From positions 1 to 44,203 of the forward strand of contig JAIRVY010000028.1 in the NCBI GenBank assembly GCA_031253655.1: a DNA stretch of 44,203 bases, given 5' to 3'. The notes under the pieces were generated by a model that was given only the letters and a program-made list of their open reading frames with translations, was not told the DNA's origin and made no database searches. Shown here in pieces: positions 9,010 to 15,534 of this stretch. This stretch comes from Bacteroidales bacterium (GTDB lineage Bacteria; Bacteroidota; Bacteroidia; Bacteroidales; WCHB1-69). Position 1 is the first letter of the stretch, and each line of letters starts with the position of its first letter. Position numbers and translations under genes: made by a program.

Positions 9010-9798
9010 TTAATAGATATAGGGAAATATTTTCCACCGTTTTGGTTTCATAAAGCCATCTCCAAAAAACTTATAGTAGCGGTTATACACTGCTTTAGCT
9101 CGGGGTACTAAATTGGCAAATGCCCAGCAGAAGAACACAAAGCCTGCAAACGACCAGGTAAGAATGGCAAATCCCAGCCACTCTAACAACTCTCCGAAAT
9201 AGTTGGAAGAATTGATTTTATCAAATAAAAAGCCTTTAGGAAGGTAATAATTGTTGTCGTCTTTCGATTTTCTAAGTTTTCGTATAATTCTGTCGGAATG
9301 CAGATTGACCGTCATTCCAAAGAAAAAGATCGCAGTGCCAATAATAAATTGGGGCGACCAAAACCAACTGATTTGATACTTGTCGCCGGGACAAACAATA
9401 AATAGCCAGCATCCCTGCATAAAAGCGTTACAAAAATTAAAAAATATTCCGGAAAACACCACCGATAATGGCATTTTACTGCCTCCTTTCATTAATAACG
9501 GGAACACAAAACTTCTTTGCCCGTAGTGCAGCAGAAAAAGAAGCAGAATGAACGAGGTAACTATGTTAAAAGGCTTTAGTCCCATTTTCAGTGAAATGCT
9601 GTAAATAATAATCATGGCGAGAAAAACCGGAGTTTCCATCAGCCACCAACCCAATTTACTGTTGATAGAGATTCCCCAGCGGTTGTTATATGTCATTCCG
9701 TATGCGACTGTAATAAATTGTAATGCAACAAAGACTACTACTGCCAATGCAAGCATAGTATATAAAAATCCGAAATAAAAGGGTATAAATGTTAGCAT
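9010..9798 (-). CDS. 3-oxo-5-alpha-steroid 4-dehydrogenase (SRD5A) homologue
   Basis: This 262-residue protein, with about seven membrane segments, aligns along its whole length with human SRD5A1/2, which are of almost equal length. Conserved blocks are 'GWWLMETP' (human WFLQELP; catalytic Glu at 55), 'LLHYGQRSFVFPLL' (human CLHYFHRTFVYSLL; Tyr92, Arg95), 'GMTVNLHSDRIIRKLRK' (Asn165, Asp169), and 'NYFGELLEWLGFAILTWS' (Asn199, Glu203). In the human enzyme these residues bind NADPH and reduce the delta-4 bond of 3-oxo steroids. Gut Bacteroidales relatives with steroid or bile-acid 5-alpha-reductase activity are known. The substrate here is not established; an enone lipid is possible. It sits between GT2 and porin genes, 5 and 8 bases apart. 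Confidence 0.88.
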   Translation of the reverse strand: MLTFIPFYFGFLYTMLALAVVVFVALQFITVAYGMTYNNRWGISINSKLGWWLMETPVFLAMIIIYSISLKMGLKPFNIVTSFILLLFLLHYGQRSFVFPLLMKGGSKMPLSVVFSGIFFNFCNAFMQGCWLFIVCPGDKYQISWFWSPQFIIGTAIFFFGMTVNLHSDRIIRKLRKSKDDNNYYLPKGFLFDKINSSNYFGELLEWLGFAILTWSFAGFVFFCWAFANLVPRAKAVYNRYYKFFGDGFMKPKRWKIFPYIY

Positions 9799-9803
9799 AA
9801 TAA

Positions 9804-10817
9804 TTATGATGTTAAATGTGTACCATTAAATTTTGTTTTGTTTTTGAAATAACGATTGAACACAATCGATTTTTGATATGTTTGTTTGTAAACCAACGGG
9901 TTGACGTTGTTTCTTTTTTGTTTCATTTTATTAAACTGTCTCAAAAAAGAGAGTTGTGCGCGATAAACTGCCCAAGTGTCTCTCCAATGTCCTTGAACTA
10001 AGAAAAATAGAGCTGCAATATGATCTAAAACAAAACGAGCGAGAAAAACAGGCAGAAGGTTATTTTTGGGGAGATTTTTGATGAGTAAAAACAGATTATT
10101 TCTAAAGTTAAGGTAGGTTTTTATAGAACTGTTTTTGGGCAGTGTACCTCCGCCGATATGATAAATAACAGATTTAGGTTCCACCATAATTTTGAATCCT
10201 AAACTTTTTACTCTCCAACAAAAGTCAATTTCTTCCATGTGGGCGAAAAAATCTTCATCCAATCCGTTTAGTTTGTGAAAAATATTGCTTCTAATAAACA
10301 TAGTAGCGCCGGTAGCCCAAAAAACTTCTAAGGTATCGTTATATTGTCCGTTATCTTTCTCTAAGTTTTCAAAAACTCTGCCCCTACAAAACGGGTAACC
10401 GAGATAATCTATAAAACCACCCGATGCTCCTGCATATTCAAAAAATTCTTTGTTCTTATAAGATAACAATTTGGGCTGAACCACTGCCACATCAGAATTG
10501 TTATCCAATAAATCAATAACTGGCTCAATCCAGTTTTCCGTAACTTCAATATCAGAATTAAGCAAACAATAATATTTCGCCTCAATTTGTTGCAACGCTT
10601 GATTATATCCTTTTGAAAACCCACCATTTTCGTTGTTTTGAATAATTCTGATAGATGGATATGTCTCCTTTAGGAACGAAGCAGAGTTGTCGCAAGAGGC
10701 ATTATCAGCAATAATAACCTCCGCATAATCTGGAGCAAACCTCAGTATCACGGGCAAAAACTGAGATAAAAATTTTTCCCCGTTCCAGTTTAGAATTACA
10801 ATTGCTAATTTTGTCAT
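9804..10817 (-). CDS. Family 2 glycosyltransferase (rhamnosyltransferase-like)
   Basis: The 337-residue protein has the GT-A fold signature: 'LAIVILNWNGEKFL' at the N-terminus, 'VIIADNASCDNS' for the nucleotide, 'NENGGFSKGYNQAL', and the metal-binding NSD at 87-89 in 'CLLNSDIEV'. The later acidic motif 'HMEEIDFCWR' supplies the probable catalytic base. Families with this architecture transfer rhamnose or similar sugars to polysaccharide or lipid acceptors. The C-terminal third is basic and aromatic, perhaps membrane-associating. It is the first gene of the unit containing the steroid-reductase homologue and porin, so a glycolipid or surface-glycan role is possible but unproven. Confidence 0.9.
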   Translation of the reverse strand: MTKLAIVILNWNGEKFLSQFLPVILRFAPDYAEVIIADNASCDNSASFLKETYPSIRIIQNNENGGFSKGYNQALQQIEAKYYCLLNSDIEVTENWIEPVIDLLDNNSDVAVVQPKLLSYKNKEFFEYAGASGGFIDYLGYPFCRGRVFENLEKDNGQYNDTLEVFWATGATMFIRSNIFHKLNGLDEDFFAHMEEIDFCWRVKSLGFKIMVEPKSVIYHIGGGTLPKNSSIKTYLNFRNNLFLLIKNLPKNNLLPVFLARFVLDHIAALFFLVQGHWRDTWAVYRAQLSFLRQFNKMKQKRNNVNPLVYKQTYQKSIVFNRYFKNKTKFNGTHLTS

Positions 10818-10839
10818 TAAAGCAAATTAATTAAGTTTG

Positions 10840-10847
10840 CAAAAATA
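10840..10847 (-). promoter_or_regulatory. Predicted -7 box for the GT2 / steroid-reductase / porin unit
   Basis: The minus strand reads TATTTTTG, 23 bases before the GT2 ATG at 10817. The -33 element is not clear. The 148-base gap between the divergent genes shows nothing else recognisable. Confidence 0.4.
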
Positions 10848-10926
10848 GAATAAAAATTTTTCAAAATGAAAAAAAATAGTGTTTTGTCACAGAAATTATA
10901 ATAATGGTATAGATATTGACGTTTAC

Positions 10927-10934
10927 TACTTTTG
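10927..10934 (+). promoter_or_regulatory. Predicted -7 box for the PUR-parA-parB unit
   Basis: TACTTTTG fits TAnnTTTG and lies 32 bases before the ATG at 10966. A TTG at 10916-10918 is too close to serve as the -33 element. Confidence 0.4.
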
Positions 10935-10965
10935 AAAATAATTATTAATCCAAAAAAATGTAGCG

Positions 10966-11304
10966 ATGGAAAAATTTGAAAAAAACGAAGTATTGTCGAG
11001 AGCAGTGAGAGCCGGAAAGCGAACCTACTTTTTTGATGTAAAAGCAACAAAAGCAGAAGAAAAATATCTCACTATCACCGAAAGTAAAAGGCGGTTTAAT
11101 CCTGAAAATGGGTTGTTTACTTATGAAAAACACAAACTGTTTCTGTATAAAGAGGATTTTGAAAAATTTCAAAACGCATTAGCCGGTATTTTAAATTTTA
11201 TTGAAACCGGCCAACTTCCCGATGATAGTTTATTCGCCTTTGAAAATCCAAAATTTGAAAATCAAGAATCATCAGATATTAATTTTGAAGATTTAGACGC
11301 CTAA
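10966..11304 (+). CDS. PUR-alpha-like nucleic-acid-binding protein (DUF3276)
   Basis: This 112-residue protein has the single PUR repeat typical of the Bacteroidota DUF3276 family: 'VRAGKRTYFFDVKATKAEEKYLTITESKRRF' followed by 'FLYKEDFEKFQNALAGILNFI'. PUR domains bind single-stranded DNA or RNA and dimerise; the bacterial proteins have no firmly assigned cellular role. The C-terminal 25 residues are acidic and probably disordered. It is followed after 2 bases by parA, so a shared transcript is very likely. The link to chromosome partitioning is positional only. Confidence 0.9.
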   Translation: MEKFEKNEVLSRAVRAGKRTYFFDVKATKAEEKYLTITESKRRFNPENGLFTYEKHKLFLYKEDFEKFQNALAGILNFIETGQLPDDSLFAFENPKFENQESSDINFEDLDA

Positions 11305-11306
11305 AT

Positions 11307-12086
11307 ATGGGAAAAATTATTGCCGTTGTTAATCAAAAAGGCGGAGTAGGAAAAACGACAACAGCCGTCAATTTGGCGGCTTGTTTGTCAATTTTGGAAT
11401 ATAAAACGCTCTTAATTGATGCTGACCCACAGGCAAATGCCTCCATTGCTGTGGGCGTAGAAGAAAAAGATGTAGAGTTTTGTATTTACGACTCCCTAAT
11501 GGGTAATCAATACATTTCGGATATCATAAAGACTACAGGCACTCCGAATTTGGATGTTGTTCCCTCACATATTGATTTAATAGGTGCTGAAATAGAGATG
11601 ATTAATATCGACAGACGCGAATATCGCTTGCGCGACTTGTTGCAATCTGTAAAAAATGAGTACGAGTTTATTATCATTGACTGCGCACCTTCGCTGGGGC
11701 TGATTACCGTAAATGCTTTAGTTGCAGCCGATTCAGTAATTATTCCTGTGCAATGCGAGTATTTTGCATTGGAAGGTCTTGGCAAATTACTGAATACCAT
11801 TCGTATAGTGCAAAACGGAATGAACCCGCAATTAAGCATTGAGGGGATTCTCCTCACGATGTACGACGCCCGCACCGCTCATTCAAACGCAGTTGTAGCA
11901 GATGTGAAACAATACTGCAAAAGCATTGTCTTCGACACTGTTATTTCAAGAAATGTGCGTATCAGCGAAGCCCATAGCAATAGTTTGCCCATTATTCTGT
12001 ATGATATTAAGTCAAAAGGAACTATTAATTATTTGAATTTAGCCAAAGAAGTATTGTTAAAAAACGGATATACTCCAAATGCATAA
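11307..12086 (+). CDS. parA: Chromosome-partitioning ATPase ParA/Soj
   Basis: The protein of 259 residues carries the deviant Walker A motif KGGVGKTT (11-18), 'LLIDADPQANAS' with the switch I region and 'FIIIDCAPSLGLITVNAL' as Walker B. It is a MinD/ParA-class ATPase that binds DNA in its ATP form and drives origin segregation together with ParB. Length is that of chromosomal Soj proteins without an N-terminal DNA-binding extension. It overlaps parB by 8 bases, the common coupled arrangement. Confidence 0.96.
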   Translation: MGKIIAVVNQKGGVGKTTTAVNLAACLSILEYKTLLIDADPQANASIAVGVEEKDVEFCIYDSLMGNQYISDIIKTTGTPNLDVVPSHIDLIGAEIEMINIDRREYRLRDLLQSVKNEYEFIIIDCAPSLGLITVNALVAADSVIIPVQCEYFALEGLGKLLNTIRIVQNGMNPQLSIEGILLTMYDARTAHSNAVVADVKQYCKSIVFDTVISRNVRISEAHSNSLPIILYDIKSKGTINYLNLAKEVLLKNGYTPNA

Positions 12087-12975
12087 AATGATGGAAAAAA
12101 AACAACCCAACAGATTAGGTAGAGGTTTAAGTTCATTATTGGGTGGCACGGAAATTCCCATTCATACGGATTCACTTTTAAAAGTAGCCTCAGATGCCAA
12201 TTCCATGATTCGTTTGGATTCGATAGAAACCAACGAAAGACAGCCACGTAATAATTTTGATGAAAAGGCTTTACAAGAATTGGCAAACTCTATAGAATCG
12301 TATGGAATTATTCAACCTATCACTGTACGTCCTATTCGAAACGGAAAATATCAACTTATTTCAGGAGAAAGAAGATACCGCGCCGCACAAATAGCAGGGC
12401 TAAAGGAGATTCCTGCTTATGTGCGCACTATCGATGAGATTCTTGCGCTGCAAATGGCGTTGGTAGAGAATATCCAACGTGAGAATTTGAATGCCTTGGA
12501 AATAGCAATTACCTATCAGCGGCTTTTAAACGAGTGCGATTTGTCGCACGAAGAATTGAGTGTAAAAGTGGGTAAAGAACGCACCACCGTTACCAATTAT
12601 CTTCGTTTACTTCGCCTTACGGAAGAAGCCCAGCAGGCAATTGTAGAAAAAAATATCTCGATGGCGCACGCTCGTACCTTGGTAGCGATAGAAGATATTG
12701 AACTGCAAAAGAAGATTTTGAAAGAGATTATGAGTAATCAACTTTCCGTGCGCCAAACCGAGGCGTTAGTAAAAAAACATACAGATACAGTAAAACCTGT
12801 TAAAGCAAAAGTAAAAGTTACCCTATCCGATAATGTGATGGATTTTTCCAAAAAAATGGCGGAAAAAATGCAGACCAAAGTATCTATCCATAAAGAGATT
12901 ACCGGCAAAGGAAAAATTACAATCTCTTTTAATTCCGATAAAGAACTTGACCATATTATCAAAACTATGAGTTAA
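12079..12975 (+). CDS. parB: Chromosome-partitioning protein ParB/Spo0J
   Basis: The protein of up to 298 residues has an N-terminal 'NRLGRGLSSLLG' motif that interacts with ParA, the CTPase core 'ISGERRYRAAQIAGLKEIPAYVR' with the GERRYRA box, 'LALQMALVENIQRENLNALEIA' and a helix-turn-helix ('EELSVKVGKERTTVTNYLRLL'). It binds parS, spreads as a CTP-dependent clamp and directs ParA. Three Met codons (residues 1, 4 and 5) are possible starts; the later ones remove the overlap with parA. I saw no good parS 16-mer in the window. Followed 7 bases later by the DUF5683 gene, the order common in Bacteroidota. Confidence 0.95.
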   Translation: MHKMMEKKQPNRLGRGLSSLLGGTEIPIHTDSLLKVASDANSMIRLDSIETNERQPRNNFDEKALQELANSIESYGIIQPITVRPIRNGKYQLISGERRYRAAQIAGLKEIPAYVRTIDEILALQMALVENIQRENLNALEIAITYQRLLNECDLSHEELSVKVGKERTTVTNYLRLLRLTEEAQQAIVEKNISMAHARTLVAIEDIELQKKILKEIMSNQLSVRQTEALVKKHTDTVKPVKAKVKVTLSDNVMDFSKKMAEKMQTKVSIHKEITGKGKITISFNSDKELDHIIKTMS

Positions 12976-12982
12976 TATCGAT

Positions 12983-13591
12983 ATGCAGAAGAGCAGAAAA
13001 GCAGAAAAGGAGAAAGAAGAAAGGAGAAAGGAAAAGAGGAGAAAGGCAGCATATATATTGTTACTTCTGTTTCTATTTATTTTTAATTCTAAATTTTTAA
13101 TTTTCAATTGTTCGGCGCAAACCGATTCGGTTAATGTAAAGGTTCACAGTCCTAAAACTGCCTCATGGTTGGCATTGGTTCCCGGGGCCGGACAAATTTA
13201 CAACAAAAAATACTGGAAACTACCTCTTGTTTATGGCGGGATAGGTGTCTCTTCATATCTAATCTATCGTTTTGGTAATGAAACAACTATGTACAGAAGA
13301 GAGGTTTTAGCAAGAGCAAATAATGAGGTTGATAAACATAATCCCAAACTTGAAGATAAAACAGACCAGCAAATATTAGAGGCAAGAAATATTTCCAGAA
13401 GGAATATGGAGATAAGTATTGCTGCTTGCGCTATTGTTTATGTATTAAGTATTGTTGATGCCAGTGTGGATGCGCACCTTTTTTACTACGATATTTCGGA
13501 TAATTTATCATTGGGTGTGATACCGAAAATTGATTTTCAGCCCATTACAAGAATAACTACACCAAGTGTAGCATTGGTTTTAAAGTTTTGA
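12983..13591 (+). CDS. DUF5683 membrane protein with repeat-derived charged N-terminus
   Basis: The core from about residue 52 ('TASWLALVPGAGQIYNKKYWKLPLVYGGIG', later 'NMEISIAACAIVYVLSIVDASVDAHLFYYDIS') is the DUF5683 domain of Bacteroidota, a small membrane domain of unknown function usually encoded between parB and dapB or a peptidoglycan gene. The first 22 residues are nearly all Lys, Arg, Glu and Ser and are encoded by eight-base purine repeats. The following hydrophobic segment is partly encoded by seven-base repeats. The true start could therefore be later, but no nearer ATG precedes the hydrophobic signal. The stop TGA lies 2 bases before dapB. 202 residues. Confidence 0.8.
   Translation: MQKSRKAEKEKEERRKEKRRKAAYILLLLFLFIFNSKFLIFNCSAQTDSVNVKVHSPKTASWLALVPGAGQIYNKKYWKLPLVYGGIGVSSYLIYRFGNETTMYRREVLARANNEVDKHNPKLEDKTDQQILEARNISRRNMEISIAACAIVYVLSIVDASVDAHLFYYDISDNLSLGVIPKIDFQPITRITTPSVALVLKF
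12985..13040 (+). repeat. 8-bp purine tandem repeat inside the DUF5683 start
   Basis: Seven consecutive octamers begin at 12985, with GCAGAAGA followed by two GCAGAAAA units and then drifting units such as GGAGAAAG and AGAAAGGA. The repeat starts at the third base of the ATG, so most of the charged N-terminus is its translation. The complementary pyrimidine version appears in the M1 aminopeptidase signal region near 23760. Confidence 0.75.
13085..13112 (+). repeat. 7-bp tandem repeat inside the DUF5683 hydrophobic segment
   Basis: Four heptamers follow one another: AATTCTA, AATTTTT, AATTTTC, AATTGTT. They encode the second half of the signal or membrane segment, just before the A-Q-T sequence. 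Confidence 0.6.
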
Positions 13592-13593
13592 AT

Positions 13594-14277
13594 ATGAAAT
13601 TAGGAGTTATTGGATACGGAAAAATGGGGAAAACAATTGAGTGTTTAGCCCCACAATATGGTTTTTCAAGTTTTGTCGTTGTTGATAATGAAGATGATTG
13701 GAATAGTAAAATAGAACATCTTAAGGAATGTGATGTAGCCTTAGAATTTTCCATGCCCCAAACGGTTGTTGCTAATTTATTAAGATGTTTTGAGCATAAA
13801 CTTCCCGTTGTATCCGGTACTACAGGCTTGAAGAAAAAAGAGGAATTGCTGAACTTGTGGCAAAACAACCCCGTTTCGTTTATTTACGGTTCAAATTTTT
13901 CTATTGGTGCCAATATTTTTTTTAAGTTGAATGAATCTTTGGCAAAACAGATGAGTCAACAACAGCAATATGCTGTTTTTATGGAAGAAACGCATCATAT
14001 TCATAAAAAAGATATCCCAAGCGGTACGGCATTAACTATTGAGCAAGGAATAATATCACAAATAAACCATTTACAAAAGATTCCAATTATTTCCCATCGA
14101 GAAAACGAAGTTGTTGGAGTGCATTTGGTTAGCTATAATTCCGTTGAAGATTACATTCAAATTAAACATGTTGCACACACCCGCGAAGCCTTTGCGCACG
14201 GTGCTTTAAAAGCAGCTGTTTGGCTCGTAAAAAATCCGGGTGTTTATGCTTTTGAAGAGGTGTTTGGAAAAATTTAG
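13594..14277 (+). CDS. dapB: 4-hydroxy-tetrahydrodipicolinate reductase
   Basis: DapB makes tetrahydrodipicolinate in the lysine/diaminopimelate pathway with NAD(P)H. The ATG at 13594 gives 227 residues; an in-frame TTG two codons earlier overlaps the preceding stop and is unlikely. The nucleotide-binding 'GVIGYGKMG' is at the N-terminus, 'VVSGTTGL' at 72-79 and the active-site block 'EETHHIHKKDIPSGTA' (131-146) has His134/His135, Lys139 and the substrate-binding SGTA loop. The C-terminal 'HVAHTREAFAHGALKAAVWL' is also typical. It is shorter than the E. coli enzyme, as is usual in Bacteroidota. Its stop overlaps the convergent hflX stop. Confidence 0.96.
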   Translation: MKLGVIGYGKMGKTIECLAPQYGFSSFVVVDNEDDWNSKIEHLKECDVALEFSMPQTVVANLLRCFEHKLPVVSGTTGLKKKEELLNLWQNNPVSFIYGSNFSIGANIFFKLNESLAKQMSQQQQYAVFMEETHHIHKKDIPSGTALTIEQGIISQINHLQKIPIISHRENEVVGVHLVSYNSVEDYIQIKHVAHTREAFAHGALKAAVWLVKNPGVYAFEEVFGKI

Positions 14278-15467
14278 TAAATAAAACTATTGTAAGGATA
14301 TATCTGTATGTGCAGTTTTTTTATCTCTTGATAAAGGAGTTCTCGCAACTCGTCGAAGTTTTCTTTAGTGAGGGCAGAAACAAAAATTGTTTTTTGATTT
14401 ATTTTCGCCATCCAGGTCTCTTTCAATTCCTCAATCGAGATATTGTGTTTTTCTTTGGGGGTTAAATCATCGGCGGCTTTTTCTATCCAGGAGTAATTGT
14501 CAATTTTATTGAACATATAAATCATTGGTTTGGCGCCGGCTTTGATTTCTTGCAAGGTTTGATTCACTACCTGAATCTGTTCCTCAAAATCGGGATGGCT
14601 AATATCTACCACGTGCAACAACAGATCGGTTTCACGAATTTCATCTAATGTTGATTTAAAGGATTCCACTAATCCGTGTGGGAGTTTGCGGATAAACCCC
14701 ACTGTATCGGACAGTAAGAACGGTAAGTTTTCAAAAACAACCTTTCTAACAGTAGTATCTAATGTGGCAAAGAGTTTATTTTCGGCAAACACTTCAGATT
14801 TGCTAATCAAATTCATCAGGGTAGACTTTCCCACATTGGTGTAGCCAACAAGAGCTACCCGCACAAATTTCTCCCGATTGCTTCTCTGTGTATATTTCTG
14901 TTTGTCAATCTCTTTCAATTTTTCTTTTAGGAATGCAATTCTGTCGCGGATAATTCGACGGTCGGTTTCAATCTCTTTTTCGCCTGGTCCGCGCATTCCA
15001 ATTCCACCACGCTGTTTTTCCAAATGGGTCCACATTCGTGTAAGGCGCGGCAGCATATATTGGTATTGGGCTAATTCTACTTGGGTTTTGGCGTGAGCGG
15101 TTTTAGCGCGCTTGGAAAAAATATCTAAAATGAGGCGAGTTCGATCTATTACGCGACATTTTAGCACGGCTTCAGTATTTCGAGTTTGGGAGGGAGATAA
15201 TTCGTCATCAAAAATGGCGATTTTTACCTTATTATCGTCAATATATCGGGCAACTTCTTCCAATTTACCTGTGCCTAAGTATGTACGCGGGTCGGGGTAG
15301 GGGAGATTTTGAATAAATTTGCGAATTGCAATTCCTCCTGCGGTTTCCGTTAAAAATGCAAGTTCATTCAAATATTCGTCCACTTTTTCGAACGGGACGG
15401 ACGGAGTAGCCACCGCAATAAGTATGGCGGCTTCGTGATCGCACGTTGGGGAAATATTGGAGTTCAT
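14274..15467 (-). CDS. hflX: GTPase HflX
   Basis: HflX is a ribosome-associated GTPase that splits stalled or stressed 70S ribosomes. In this 397-residue protein the N-terminal HflX domain ends with the Gly-rich 'GGIGMRGPGEKEIETDRR' (154-171), and the G domain follows with G1 'GYTNVGKST' (208-216), the G3 region 'LLSDTVGFIRKLPHGLVESFKST', and G4 'NKID'. All are standard. The gene lies 67 bases downstream of argS on the same strand. Its TAA stop overlaps the dapB stop by 4 bases on the opposite strand. Confidence 0.96.
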   Translation of the reverse strand: MNSNISPTCDHEAAILIAVATPSVPFEKVDEYLNELAFLTETAGGIAIRKFIQNLPYPDPRTYLGTGKLEEVARYIDDNKVKIAIFDDELSPSQTRNTEAVLKCRVIDRTRLILDIFSKRAKTAHAKTQVELAQYQYMLPRLTRMWTHLEKQRGGIGMRGPGEKEIETDRRIIRDRIAFLKEKLKEIDKQKYTQRSNREKFVRVALVGYTNVGKSTLMNLISKSEVFAENKLFATLDTTVRKVVFENLPFLLSDTVGFIRKLPHGLVESFKSTLDEIRETDLLLHVVDISHPDFEEQIQVVNQTLQEIKAGAKPMIYMFNKIDNYSWIEKAADDLTPKEKHNISIEELKETWMAKINQKTIFVSALTKENFDELRELLYQEIKKLHIQIYPYNSFIY

Positions 15468-15534
15468 TTTGAATGGCGAGTATGATATTATTGACGCTGC
15501 GAATAAAGTGGTTTTTTACAACTGTTTTCCATTT

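Noticed and set aside
9001-9037. Earlier start for the porin, adding 12 residues
   Set aside because: It would overlap the upstream gene and put a second hydrophobic stretch before a perfect signal peptide that starts at 9001.
10818-13600. parS site or replication origin near parAB
   Set aside because: No 16-bp palindrome close to TGTTTCACGTGAAACA and no cluster of DnaA boxes was seen, although parAB is often near the origin.
14274-14277. Possible frameshift or gene fusion at the dapB/hflX junction
   Set aside because: Both proteins have normal, complete C-termini; the 4-base overlap of convergent stops is just tight packing.
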